Shown piece after piece: positions 1 to 10,760 of a stretch of DNA of 64,000 nucleotides (within the stretch, counting starts at the first letter, position 1; the number at the start of each line of letters is the position of its first letter). The stretch comes from Archivesica marissinica. Lineage: Eukaryota > Mollusca > Bivalvia > Venerida > Vesicomyidae. A model generated the notes under the pieces. It ran no database searches and was not told where the DNA came from. It saw nothing but the letters and a program-made list of their open reading frames with translations. Location: NCBI GenBank assembly GCA_014843695.1, contig CM026403.1:2976150-3040149 (forward strand). Reading direction: 5' to 3'. Position numbers and translations under genes: made by a program.

Positions 1-424
1 GTACAGTCAAATCTTTGTACGTTGATTCCCGATAACTGTATGTACAGCCAAATCTTTGTACGTTGATTCCCGATAACTGTATGTACAGCCAAATCTTTGT
101 ACGTTGATTCCCGATAACTGTATGTACAGTCAAATCTTTGTACGTTGATTCCCGATAACTGTATGTACAGCCAAATCTTTGTACGTTGATTCCCGATAAC
201 TGTATGTACAGTCAAATCTTTGTACGTTGATTCCCGATAACTGTATGTACAGTCAAATCTTTGTACGTTGATTCCCGATAACTGTATGTACAGTCAAATC
301 TTTGTACGTTGATTCCCGATAACTGTATGTACAGCCAAATCTTTGTACGTTGATTCCCGATAACTGTATGTACAGTCAAATCTTTGTACGTTGATTCCCG
401 ATAACTGTATGTACAGTCAAATTT
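1..424. repeat. 41-bp minisatellite, about 10 copies
   Basis: The unit is 41 bp and contains TTGTACGTTGATTCCCGATA; it runs from the window edge to about 424, so the true left end is outside. Copies differ mainly at one C/T site (acagCc or acagTc). Open minus-strand frames here are repeat artefacts. Confidence 0.97.
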
Positions 425-507
425 CAAAACAAAGATGATAAAACAAAACAATCAAATTTATTTATTTTTTAAAAGTTAATGTGGTAAACAAGAACACAGG
501 AAATATA

Positions 508-651
508 GGTTAAAGTTTATTAGTAAGTATTTACAAAATTAAATTGGTCAGACACAAAAAACAAATACCCCTGTAGCTCCGCCTCCAAGGCACACATGTG
601 CAATAACGTCAGTAAATCACTTAATGTTGTAAATACTAATAAACTTTAACC
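508..651. repeat. Short inverted-repeat element (possible MITE)
   Basis: Positions 508-536 and 627-651 are inverted copies (GGTTAAAGTTTATTAG against CTAATAAACTTTAACC) differing by a 4-base indel, around a 90-bp unique core. Size and symmetry fit a small non-autonomous DNA transposon. I see no convincing target-site duplication, so it could be a chance or decayed inverted repeat. Confidence 0.45.
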
Positions 652-784
652 TGCTTAGTGTTTTAAAGCTGATTTACTAAAATAAATTAGTTCAAAGTTT
701 GAAAAATGCTGCCATCTCATTGGACCAAAAATAATTTCAAACACTAAAGCACATAAATGATACATTTAGAGCCAAATAAACTAC

Positions 785-905
785 CATTATAAGTAAGTAA
801 GTAAGTAAGTAAAGACTTTATTTAACGAGGGTAACACATTTAACAAGAGTTAATCTTCCATGTGGCCCTCCACATGAATATACAAAATATTTACAAGGAC
901 AAACA
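785..905 (-). mobile_element. LINE-like 3' end with (ACTT)n tail
   Basis: Read on the minus strand, the sequence ends in AATAAAGTCTTTACTTACTT, an AATAAA signal followed by a short simple-repeat tail. A related end (TTTATT followed by an ATT-type tail) occurs on the minus strand near 12380-12440. Simple-repeat tails of this kind are typical of some non-LTR retrotransposon 3' ends. Only the 3' end is present, with no coding region. Confidence 0.5.
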
Positions 906-1830
906 GCCAGACCTGCCAGAACTATTCATGAATAAATGTAGATATAGGTACACCAAAATATTGTGTCTAAATTATGTGTGTGAATGACAACATTAAGCTT
1001 AATTAAAGCTTATTATGGTGTGCCTATCAATCCATTAACATGTGCCTGCACTGTGTTAATTGCTATGTAAACACTGAATAAATCATCACACACTGCATGT
1101 AACGCCCCGTAACTTTGAGGCCAGGAACATTTACCCTCAATCCTACAGCTGAATCTTGTGATGTGTCCGCAGTAAAGGTGAATGATGCCGACTTTAACGC
1201 ACAATTTTTCTTCATCCTACTTCTATCCTTTCCTCACTCACTCTACATCAATCCGTATACACGTATTTATGAATACTTTCAATTCTAATTAACTAGCAAA
1301 TAATCAACAATTAAATTTCCTGTCAAATTGCATTAACTGACTCTTAATATAAAACATCAAAGGCCTGAATATCTTATATTCTTTCATAATCCATTCCAAT
1401 ATATATAAATAGTAAAATTATTTTCTGTTTTTCCAACATTTTCTCCATACTTGAGAAGAAACATTGCAAAGCTGAGTTACTTCTATTCCATGATCAGTAA
1501 TCAAGCAAGAGTATGTTTATACTAGCTGATGAATGAAAGGTAACATTTACTTCTGTAGCTGTTAGTGCATATCAAGGATATCAGCAAGAAACATGTATCT
1601 GAGATGAATCAAAGAATCCAGTTAGTTGCTTTTTGCCTTCATTTTAATCATAGCCTATCTTTATCAATACATCACCGTGTGGCTACAAACACATAGCTAA
1701 CAACAGCTTGCTCCCTGTTACATGCGTCCAACATAATCTTACATGCATTCTTATGTTTCCTTCCTAAACTTACAGACATCTTCCCAGACACAGACACTGT
1801 GTACATTATGATGTCTCTGTGCAGCATCAC
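906..1830. other. Non-repetitive AT-rich stretch
   Basis: I see no array, SINE or MITE here. A minus-strand frame of 63 codons (1013-1204) resembles nothing I recognise. A 29-base stretch near 1145-1173 is flanked by splice-like CAG and GTGAAT on the plus strand, but I read that as chance. Confidence 0.5.
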
Positions 1831-1927
1831 AATACTTGAAGAGATGATGTATAGCTAGCCTGGGTTCCAGTCTGTCAATACTTGAAGAGATGATGTATAG
1901 CTAGCCTGGGTTACAGTCTGTCAATAC
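1831..1927. repeat. 46-bp direct duplication
   Basis: Two near-identical copies start at 1831 and 1877 (AATACTTGAAGAGATGATGT), with the first bases of a third at 1923. The repeat abuts a 5'-truncated SINE, one of several cases here where tandem duplication touches a SINE. Confidence 0.9.
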
Positions 1928-2096
1928 TGGAGCCGTTACGATTATGCCCTTAGGCAAGGCATTTAAATTCCACATTGCCTCTTCTCTCTCCTTCATGGCG
2001 ATGGATTCCATCAGGAATGAGGTCTCGAGAGTGATTATATATAAGTTGAAAGAACCTGTTTCGCAATCGAGCTAAAATAAATTTGTATAAACTAAT
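1928..2096 (+). mobile_element. SINE family A, 5'-truncated
   Basis: It lacks the tRNA-like head but keeps the conserved body (TTACGATTATGCCCTTAGGC) and the tail (AGTGATTATATATAAG through AATAAATTTGTATAAAC). Full-length relatives lie at 16533, 17875, 23973, 40216 and, inverted, 41026. The tail is shared with family E. Confidence 0.85.
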
Positions 2097-2164
2097 GCCG
2101 GTTCCCAGGCTAATGTATAGCCTAAACTGATAAGCTGATATGTGGAAGATTTATACTAAGCTAA

Positions 2165-2385
2165 TACTATGTCTGCCAAGCAACCAAGAGGTTGTGAGTT
2201 CGGGCCCTGTCAGAACCATGATCATGTGGTGCGACCATTAGGCAAGACACTTAAATCCACAGTGTCTCTTCTCTCTCAATTGTGGCGAATGATTTAATCA
2301 GGAATTTGGTCTCGAAAGTGATTAATCTAATGTTGTAACAATTTGTTTCACAATTATGCTAAAATGAATTTGTATTAACCATTGT
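2165..2385 (+). mobile_element. SINE family A-prime
   Basis: The tRNA-like head has a B-box-like GAGGTTGTGAGTTCGGGCCC. The middle holds TTAGGCAAGACACTTAAATC, a diverged form of the family A core, and the end is the family A tail (AATGAATTTGTATTAACC). It differs from family A mainly in the head, so it is a head-swapped or old relative. The minus-strand copy at 12930 is better preserved at its 5' end. Confidence 0.75.
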
Positions 2386-2405
2386 GGGTCCAGCAAGTCT
2401 AAAGA

Positions 2406-2583
2406 CACTCAAGCCTGTGTTAGTGGCCACCTCCATTAAGCAGCCAACCTATATTAAACAGTCAGTTTCTAGATTCCCAATATGTTGTTTTACTATACAT
2501 TTGCCCTCTGTAAGAAGCCACCTGTGCTAAGCAGCCACTTTCTGTGATTCCCTTGGTTGGCTGCTTTGCACAGGTTTGACTCT
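2406..2583. mobile_element. MITE family J, decayed copy
   Basis: The termini (CAAGCCTGTGTTAGTGGCCA and GGCTGCTTTGCACAGGTTTG) match the better copy at 15207-15469. The outer bases and flanking TA are eroded. The interior has the same repeated CTCTATTAAGCAGCC-like modules. Confidence 0.7.
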
Positions 2584-2604
2584 ACCTGCAACATGTTGTC
2601 ATTT

Positions 2605-2620
2605 CCCCCCCCCCCCCCCC
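2605..2620. repeat. Poly-C run, 16 bases
   Basis: Sixteen consecutive C between TTT and GAAATATT. The length may be unreliable in the assembly. Confidence 0.9.
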
Positions 2621-2869
2621 GAAATATTTCTGAAATCTAAATATGACATGGAAACAGCTAAAGTAGATTAGCAAGATGTGCAGCATATGGACAAGGTGAT
2701 TAAGAAGCACATTGGTATATATGAATAATGAATGATACATGCTATTTCACACCCACTTAAATACCCATAACTCAACATGCAGCATATGGTACAATCAATT
2801 CCAGTGGCTGGTTTCATAAAAGCTTTTTTAAAACTATATAAAACCAATAAAACTAAGATACATATATGG

Positions 2870-3166
2870 AAAGATGGATCTGTAGTCCAGTGGTAACACG
2901 CTGGACTTGGACTGGTAATCCAGGGGTCGCAGGTTCGATCCCCCGTCTGACCCTAATAAAATTAACAGTCTTTCAGATGGGACGTTAAACCGAGGTCTTG
3001 TGTCGGTGCTGTACACTGTACACGTAAAAGAACCAGATGAAATCTGGAATGGGTCTCTGTCTGTATCATGCACTATCCTCCAAAATCTAAAATAACTAAT
3101 CTCTTCAGGAGGCGTCGCTCATATGGGCAACCGGTAGCGACGATAAATAAACGTAAAAATACACAC
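2870..3166 (+). mobile_element. SINE family B, full length
   Basis: The tRNA-like head holds an A-box region (TGTAGTCCAGTGGTAACAC) and a perfect B box (GGTTCGATCCC). The body contains AACAGTCTTTCAGATGGGAC and GTACACGTAAAAGAACCAG. The 3' tail is a hairpin, CGTCGCT...AGCGACG, followed by ATAAATAAACG. A 12-bp flanking duplication with one mismatch (2858-2869 and 3167-3178) marks retroposition. The same tail ends family C. Confidence 0.92.
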
Positions 3167-3225
3167 ATACATGTATGGGGTAAACGAGAAGTAATGGTAT
3201 GTTCTATTGGATGACTATTTTAAGA

Positions 3226-4150
3226 GCAAATACAAAAATACATAGCATTTATATAGCGCAAAAATAAAAAATTATTCTATTGCGTTTCACAATTACAGAT
3301 GCAATTTTAAACATTTACACATGACAATAATATATGGAAATATAAATAAAAATTTATACATATATAGATATAACTAGGATTCTAGTAATTGGATAAGAAC
3401 ATATTTTATCATAATATCTACACGAGTGATGTGGCCAGTACAGTGATTGGGCCGGTACAGTGATCCGCCCATCACCACACGACAGAGCTCGACCCAAGAG
3501 AATGCCCATACAACACTTCACTCGTCAATCCAATACTTATAAAGTCGATCTTTGATCTTATTGAACATAAATATTGTATTTAACCCTTTCAAACCCACAG
3601 GCCTCTAAATAGGCTTATGAAAAGTGTAGATCCAGATGAGCCGGCTCATGACGAGCCGTCTCATCAGGATCTGCACTTTTTTGCCAGTAATAATTATTAC
3701 TATTTTTAGATAAAATTACCCATTTTGATAAATGAACTGGTCCAACGGTAATTTTCTTATTAATTTATTGGTCTGAAAATATCACGCACCAGTCCATGTC
3801 AGTTACTTGGGGTTGAATGGGTTAAACTGTTTTATATCATCACAGATATTATTTTTGTACCAAGAGCACAAACTTATTGTACATAAAATTGCCTAAACAG
3901 ATGGGTTTTCAGTTTTGATCGGAATCTGGCCTCCGACTCAATGTTTTTCAGATAACTAGGTAGATCGTTCCACAATTTGGGTCCAACGACAGCCATAGAT
4001 CTATCGACTAATTTATTTCGTCGTCTTGGGATGTTAAAGTCATCATATTCATCGATAACATTTAACTAATTTTTATGACATGTCTTTTAATCACTGGCGT
4101 TTGAAATTTTATCCATAAGCCACCAAAAGTCTTGTACCTCTATCCTAGAA
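3226..4150. mobile_element. Decayed dispersed repeat interrupted by MITE F
   Basis: The left part carries GCATTTATATAGCGCAAAA. The right part, after the MITE at 3580-3825, carries AGATGGGTTTTCAGTTTTGA and GATCGTTCCACAATTTGGG. From memory, a TATATAGCGC box followed by such a segment recurs in interspersed repeats of many animals. I cannot name the family, and parts of the interval may be unrelated unique DNA. Confidence 0.4.
3580..3825 (+). mobile_element. MITE family F (TTAA-flanked, piggyBac-type)
   Basis: 246 bp including TTAA at each end. The inverted termini are TTAACCCTTTCAAACCCA and GGGGTTGAATGGGTTAA. A near-perfect palindrome of about 60 bp inside is centred on GGCTCATGACGAGCC. TTAA target duplication with CCC-starting ends is the signature of piggyBac-type elements. 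It has no coding capacity and seven copies in this window. Confidence 0.9.
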
Positions 4151-4288
4151 CCTGACACCCCATCTATATATATCTATTATTTAGAGGGAAGGTCCTAAGA
4201 TAGGGTTATATGTACACGGCTTTTAGTGACTGATGGATGAAATTTCAAGTTCCTGTGCTTTAATATGTGGTTTGTGCAACAGACCTCT

Positions 4289-4580
4289 ATTTTATGTGTG
4301 TTTTACGTTTATTTATCGTCGCTACCGGTTGCCCATATGAGCAACACCTCTTAAAAGAGATTAGTCATTTTAGATTTTTGGAGGATAGTGCAATGATACA
4401 GACAGAGACCCATTCCAGGATCTCCTCTGGTTCTTTTACGTGCACGGTGTAAAGCAAGACCTCGGTTTAAAGTCCCATCTGAAAGACTGTTAATTTTATT
4501 AGGGTTAGACGGGGGATCGAACCTGCGATCCCTGGATTAACAGTCCAGCGTGTTACCACTGGACTACAGATCCGTCTGTA
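4289..4580 (-). mobile_element. SINE family B, full length
   Basis: Minus-strand copy: the tail (TTTATTTATCGTCGCTACCG on plus) lies left and the tRNA-like head, with B box GGTTCGATCCC on minus, lies right. An 11-bp duplication CAACAGACCTC at 4278-4288 and 4581-4591 flanks it. Frames called across this interval are SINE sequence. Confidence 0.93.
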
Positions 4581-4591
4581 CAACAGACCTC

Positions 4592-5289
4592 ACTTTATTT
4601 ACTGAAAATGAAATTCCACAAATATCTGACCATTGACCATTATGAGGATGACCAGTGGTCAGACAGCATGGCAATAACAAACCAATTAGAGTATGGTCAT
4701 CTGGTAACATTATACCCAGCTCAATTATAGGAGAATGTGACAGACGGAATGATGTATTAACCTGGTAATCCTTTTATAACCCTCTATAGTGTGGATGCAG
4801 CTGGTTCCATTAGATTGGTTCCTAATGGATTATAATGCTCTCTATATCCAATAAATATTCTTACAAAATCAATCATATTTCTGTAAGTACATGCCTCTGG
4901 GACATTTCTATGCTTGCATTTCCTGTCATTCGTTGATTTCAAATTGCTTTGAATTTCAGAACATTCATAAAGCATTTATAGCATTAGTACAATTGTATGG
5001 ATAGATTGTAGTGCATATTTTATATTTGTTAATTTTCGTGGTTATTTCCTTCTCAGTAACTATGTTCTTTATATTAGTGTGTTTATTATTATGGGTGTAC
5101 AGGTGTCAGATAGAACATTAACCCCCCCTCAAAATAATGACCAGCGGGTCATTATTCGTCCATAGAATATTGACATCCCCATGCGGGAAAATGACCGCCC
5201 TGAGAATAGTTTAGGGCACCATATATTTTGAAACAATAAATATATTGAATCTGAAAATCAGAATAATGTATGCAGATTAATTATCTCTA
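4592..5289. other. Unique stretch with one short palindrome
   Basis: No array or SINE. Around 5134-5157 AATAATGACC and GGGTCATTATT form a short inverted repeat, just after TTAACCCCCC at about 5119-5129, which could be a decayed TTAA-type transposon end. Nothing coding is recognised. Confidence 0.4.
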
Positions 5290-5535
5290 TTAACCCTTTC
5301 AACCCCACAGGCCTCTAAATAGGCTTATGAAAAGTGTAGATCCAGATGAGCCGGCTCGTAACGAGCCATCTCATCAGGATCTGCACTTTTTTGCCAGTAA
5401 TAATTATTACTATTTTTAGATAAAATTACCTATTTTGATAAATGAACTGGTCCAAAGGTAATTTTCTTATTAATTTATTGATCTGAAAATATCATGGACC
5501 AGTCCATGTCAGTTACTTGGGGTTGAAAGGGTTAA
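5290..5535 (+). mobile_element. MITE family F
   Basis: 246 bp, with TTAACCCTTTCAACCCCA at the left and its mirror TGGGGTTGAAAGGGTTAA reaching the right TTAA, so the termini are perfectly symmetrical. The central palindrome reads GGCTCGTAACGAGCC. Confidence 0.93.
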
Positions 5536-5736
5536 TTTAAGATAAGATGATAATGAGGAGCTGGGTGCTGTATAACTAGGAGGTTTGCATAATGTATATG
5601 CATAATATTTACACAGACAAACACCAAACAAATAAGAACAATACCCCACCCCCTATGTATACATTGCATGAGTGAGGGCAAATCACTTTTCTATGCCATA
5701 GAGTAATGACCCCTCGAAGGTTGATCGTGAATACTT

Positions 5737-6033
5737 GTGTGTTTTACGTTTATTTATCGTCGCTACCGGTTGCCCATATGAGCGACGCCTCCTGAAGAGA
5801 TTAGTCATTTAAGATTTTTGGAGGATAGTGCAATGATACAGACAGGGACCCATTCCAGAGTCTCATCTGGTTCTTTTACGTGCACGGTGTACAGCACCGA
5901 CACAAGACCTTGGTTTAAAGTCCCATCTGAAAGACTGTTAATTTTATTATGGTCAGACGGGGGATTGAACCTGTGATTCCTGGATTACCAGTTCAGCATG
6001 TTAACACTGGACTACAGATCCGTCTGTGTCGTC
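5737..6033 (-). mobile_element. SINE family B, full length
   Basis: Minus-strand copy flanked by GAATACTT at 5729-5736 and 6034-6041. The hairpin tail is intact. It stops 53 bp before the 24/25-bp array. Confidence 0.92.
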
Positions 6034-6086
6034 GAATACTTTCTAGCCAATCTCTTGAATGCCTTCTATGTAAGAAAATCCCTGAT

Positions 6087-6634
6087 GGTGCAAACATCTG
6101 ATGTGGATAATGGTGCAAACATCTGATGTGGATATGGTGCAAACATCTGATGTGGATAATGGTGCAAACATCTGATGTGGATAATGGTGCAAACATCTGA
6201 TGTGGATATGGTGCAAACATCTGATGTGGATAATGGTGCAAACATCTGATGTGGATAATGGTGCAAACATCTGATGTGGATAATGGTGCAAACATCTGAT
6301 GTGGATATGGTGCAAACATCTGATGTGGGTAATGGTGCACACATCTGATGTGGGTATGGTGCAAACATCTGATGTGGGTATGGTGCAAACATCTGATGTG
6401 GATATGGTGCAAACATCTGATGTGGATATGGTGCAAACATCTGATGTGGATAATGGTGCACACATCTGATGTGGATAATGGTGCAAACATCTGATGTGGA
6501 TAATGGTGCACACATCTGATGTGGATAATGGTGCAAACATCTGATGTGGGTAATGGTGCACACATCTGATGTGGATATGGTGCAAACATCTGATGTGGAT
6601 ATGGTGCAAACATCTGATGTGGATATGGTGCAAA
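6087..6634. repeat. 24/25-bp minisatellite inside the TRAF4-like gene
   Basis: About 22 copies of a unit with GGTGCAAACATCTGATGTGG, where the end alternates GATAAT (25 bp) and GATAT (24 bp). Each unit holds the near-palindrome ACATCTGATGT with an E-box-type CATCTG. The mix of 24 and 25 bp keeps all three minus frames open, producing artefact frames of 165-226 codons. It ends 77 bp from the exon donor at 6711, so it is probably intronic. Confidence 0.95.
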
Positions 6635-6710
6635 TGTCAGTGGATGACAGTTCAAGGTAACAATAGTCTGCAATACATCACTATATGGTAAGATAAATGA
6701 GAAAGCTCAC

Positions 6711-6762
6711 CTTGGCATAATCCAAGGGTTTGTCATCTTCTGGACATTTGAACACACCACCA
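6711..6762 (-). CDS. TRAF4: Internal exon of a TRAF4-like gene
   Basis: On the minus strand a 52-base exon is bounded by an acceptor with a pyrimidine tract (TTATTTTCTATTTTCAG) and a strong donor (AAG then GTGAGC). After one base that completes the previous codon it reads GGVFKCPEDDKPLDYAK and ends in phase 0. From memory this matches the end of the RING finger of animal TRAF4 (the GVFKCPED..PLDYAK segment), an adaptor and ubiquitin-ligase-type protein of the TNF-receptor-associated factor family. The cysteine in KCPED would be a zinc ligand. I could not find the preceding RING exon or the following zinc-finger exons, so the flanking introns are long or the gene mostly lies outside. It is too short to prove the gene is intact. 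Confidence 0.82.
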
Positions 6763-7079
6763 CTGAAAATAGAAAATAATACATGCCATAGATACAATCA
6801 ACATAAAGTAACATGTCTATTACTGACAAAATTCAACAATAAGATGCATATAATCACAGGAACACATGCTTGTTTCCATATCAGTACAACATTGTGTCTG
6901 AATACAAACAGTGGATGCTTCAAACAACTCTTACCGGTAATCCTGGACTTTCTGTCACCATCGAAACAATTACGGTTTACCTTGTTATGAACAATGCCTG
7001 TCTGTGCTTCAAGTGAACAAAACAAACACCTTCTATTAAATCCTGTATAGTAAACAAACACATTCAATTTAATCATACC

Positions 7080-8255
7080 TAGTACACAAACATGTACCTT
7101 CCATTAACATTTCACCCAGTTAATAAGCACCTTCCATTAAAATTATACCTGGTAAACAAACACCTTCCTTTAAAAATCGTACCTTCCTTTAAAAATCGTA
7201 CCTGACATCTTCCATACCTAATAAATAAACACCTTCCCTTAAAATCATACCTGATAACCAAACACTTTCCTTTCTTTAAATTAAATTATTTTACAGTCGC
7301 CACCTCATAAATGCATTTGGTCAACGAATACACAATCCTTTAAAATCATACATATTAAGTAAACAACTTCCATTGAAATCATGCACAGTAAACAAACAAC
7401 TTCCATTCAAATCATACCTGGTAAACAAACAACTTCCATTCAAATCATACCTGGTAAACAAACAACTTCCATTCAACTCATACCTGGTAAACAAACAACT
7501 TCCATTCAACTCATACCTGGTAAACAAACACAACCATTCAAATCATACCTGGTAAACAAACAACTTCCATTCAAATCATACCTGGTAAACAAACACAACC
7601 ATTCAACTCATACCTGGTAAACAAACACAACCATTCAAATCATACCTGGTAAACAAACAACTTCCATTCAACTCATACCTGGTAAACAAACACAACCCAT
7701 TCAAATCATACCTGGTAAACAAACAACTTCCATTCAAATCATACCTGGTAAACAAACAACTTCCATTCAAATCATACCTGGTAAACAAACAACTTCCATT
7801 CAAATCATACCTGGTAAACAAACAACTTCCATTCAAATCATACCTGGTAAACAAACAACTTCCATTCAAATCATACCTGGTAAACAAACAACTTCCATTC
7901 AAATCATACCTGGTAAACAAACAACTTCCATTCAAATCATACCTGGTAAACAAACAACTTCCATTCAAATCATACCTGGTAAACAAACACAACCATTCAA
8001 CTCATACCTGGTAAACAAACACAACCATTCAACTCATACCTGGTAAACAAACACAACCATTCAACTCATACCTGGTAAACAAACACAACCATTCAACTCA
8101 TACCTGGTAAACAAACACAACCATTCAACTCATACCTGGTAAACAAACACAACCATTCAACTCATACCTGGTAAACAAACACAACCATTCAACTCATACC
8201 TGGTAAACAAACACAACCATTCAACTCATACCTGGTAAACAAACACAACCATTAA
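7080..8255. repeat. 32/33-bp minisatellite with two unit types
   Basis: The unit contains CATACCTGGTAAACAAACA and ends either AACTTCCATTCAAAT (33 bp) or CAACCATTCAACT (32 bp). The left 300 bp is decayed, the middle mixes types, and the stretch after about 7990 is only the short type, as expected if a single variant recently spread. About 30 regular copies. Around 7285-7325 a foreign piece (AGTCGCCACCTCATAAATG) resembles the SINE/LINE hairpin tail at 30735. Confidence 0.95.
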
Positions 8256-8455
8256 ATGATGAGCTCACAAGCTGTAAATAACTTCAAATTATTAACTAAA
8301 TATTTGCTCCAGATGACAATGTGGTTGTTAACGAACTGAAAATCCATAAACTGGTAGAAAGTTACTCTGTAGAACCTTCCCTCCAGACAGGCTGAGATTA
8401 ATTTATGATCTGTTTACACACTACCACAAAGACAGAAATATGAATTATTATTCTG

Positions 8456-9676
8456 AGTAGATTACTGGGCTCAGAGAGGCTCACCTGAATCTATCAACCT
8501 GCAAGGTGACTCCATATAGGAGAGTTGAGTAGATTACTGGGCTCAGAGATGCTCACCTGAATCTATCAACCTGCAAGGTGACTCCATATAGGAGAGTTGA
8601 GTAGATTACTGGGCTCAGAGAGGCTCACCTGAATCTATCAACCTGCAAGGTGACTCCATATAGGAGAGTTGAGTAGATTACTGAGCTCAGAGAGGCTCAC
8701 CTGAATCTATCAACCTGCAAGGTGACTCCATATAGGAGAGTTGAGTAGATTACTGAGCTCAGAGATGCTCACCTGAATCTATCAACCTGCAAGGTGACTC
8801 CATATAGGAGAGCTGAGTAGATTACTGAGCTCAGAGAGGCTCACCTGAATCTATCAACCTGCAAGGTGACTCCATATAGGAGAGTTGAGTAGATTACTGA
8901 GCTCAGAGATGCTCACCTGAATCTATCAACCTGCAAGGTGACTCCATATAGGAGAGTTGAGTAGATTACTGAGCTCAGAGAGGCTCACCTGAATCTATCA
9001 ACCTGCAAGGTGACTCCATATAGGAGAGCTGAGTAGATTACTGAGCTCAGAGAGGCTCACCTGAATCTATCAACCTGCAAGGTGACTCCATATAGGAGAG
9101 CTGAGTAGATTACTGGGCTTAGAGAGGCTCACCTGAATCAATCAACATGCAAGATGACTCCATATAGGAGAGCTGAGTAGATTACTGAGCTCAGAGAGGC
9201 TCACCTGAATCTATCAACCTGCAAGGTGACTCCATATAGGAGAGCTGAGTAGATTACTGAGCTCAGAGAGGCTCACCTGAATCTATCAACCTGCAAGGTG
9301 ACTCCATATAGGAGAGCTGAGTAGATTACTGAGCTCAGAGATGCTCACCTGAATCTATCAACCTGCAAGGTGACTCCATATAGGAGAGCTGAGTAGATTA
9401 CTGAGCTCAGAGAGGCTCACCTGAATCTATCAACCTGCAAGGTGATTCCATATAGGAGAGCTGAGTAGATTACTGAGCTCAGAGATGCTCACCTGAATCT
9501 ATCAACCTGCAAGGTGACTCCATATAGGAGAGCTGAGTAGATTACTGAGCTCAGAGATGCTCACCTGAATCTATCAACCTGCAAGGTGACTCCATATAGG
9601 AGAGTTGAGTAGATTACTGAGCTCAGACATGCTCACCTGAATCCATTAACTTGCAAGATGACACCATATAGGAGAG
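8456..9676. repeat. 72-bp minisatellite, about 17 copies
   Basis: The unit is exactly 72 bp (starts at 8527 and 8599 checked) with GCTCACCTGAATCTATCAAC and GGTGACTCCATATAGGAG. CACCT and AGGTG form a small inverted repeat in each unit. Variation is confined to a few sites (gggctc/gagctc, gaggct/gatgct, agtt/agct). The last copy is decayed. Confidence 0.96.
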
Positions 9677-9847
9677 TGTACACATATTATTTGCATGAGT
9701 ATGTTGTAGTGTATGTACGGACGTGTGTACGGACACCTCATAATGGGCTCAGAACACATACTCTCATATAGTTTGCTACACATAGAGTCTGCACAATGAT
9801 TGTTTCACAGTGTATAGGATTCAGTTCTGAATGCTTACACACTATAC

Positions 9848-10322
9848 AACCAGATATGACCTAGGCATGCAACCTGATATGACCTAGGCATGCAACCTGA
9901 TATGACCTAGGCATGCAACCTGATATGACCTGTACAACCCGATATGACCTAGGCATACAACCCAATATGACCTAGGCATGCAACCTGATGTGACCTATTC
10001 AAGCTGATATGACCTAGGCATGCAACCTGATATGACCTAGGCATGCAACCTGATATGACCTATTCAAGCTGATATGATCTAGGCATGCAACCTGATATGA
10101 CCTATTCAAGCTGATATGATCTAGTCAATCCAATATGACCTACACACAAGCCAATATATGAAATATACAAGTCGATATGAAATATACAAGTCGATATGAC
10201 CTATACAAGCCAAATATGATCTATACAAGCCAAATATGATCTATACAAGCCAAATATGACCTATACAAGCCGAATATGACCTATACAAGCCGAATATGAC
10301 CTATACAAGCCGAATATGACAT
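9848..10322. repeat. About 20-23-bp minisatellite that changes along its length
   Basis: The left copies read CCTGATATGACCTAGGCATG (about 23 bp); the right copies read TATACAAGCCGAATATGACC (20 bp). Intermediate forms lie between, so the unit has drifted from one end to the other. ATATGACCTA is shared throughout. Confidence 0.93.
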
Positions 10323-10756
10323 ATGTCCAACACAATCCCTTGTGTCAGCTATAACACGGTGAACCTTGTATTTCAGGGAAATTTTACTGTCTTAACATGC
10401 CAGTCTGAACAATTGGCAGTCCACAATTGGCAGATCAGGTGAGCCAAATATGAGAATCAATCCATTTCCCAATGTGCATTACTTAATCGATCAAATCAAC
10501 TCCTTCATTCCATGGACTTTGATTTTTTAGTCACATGTTCAGCTTTCTCTCTAATAGAAAAATTACTTCATCAATTACTTTTCTACAAGAAGCTGTGATT
10601 GGGCATATACTAAACTATGAAGTAGACACATAGGGCCTGGAATGGAGCTGCATAATTACTATGATATCAGATTAGACAAACTTCAGATTGGAAATATCCA
10701 GAGTATTACCCCTTTGCACGCTAGTGGTGAACAAAACAGACCAAATGACACAATTC
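10323..10756. other. Unique stretch with a MITE G end fragment
   Basis: Mostly unique. From about 10708 the sequence CCCTTTGCACGCTAG matches the left end of MITE family G and is cut off by the LTR element that follows. A splice-like block at 10376-10437 is discussed under rejected items. Confidence 0.5.
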
Positions 10757-10760
10757 TAAT

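Noticed and set aside
1145..1173. Possible 29-base plus-strand micro-exon before GTGAAT
   Set aside because: Too short and isolated; the donor is weak and the peptide (ESCDVSAVK) is uninformative.
7321..7992. Regularly spaced identical repeats considered as a CRISPR array
   Set aside because: Repeats are head-to-tail without unique spacers and the genome is eukaryotic; the same holds for all other arrays in the window.
10376..10437. Plus-strand 62-base block between TATTTCAG and GTGAGC, open as GNFTVLTCQSEQLAVHNWQI
   Set aside because: It has an internal repeat (CAATTGGCAG) and sits between an array and transposon fragments; I judge it a repeat with splice-like edges, though a transcript could overturn this.
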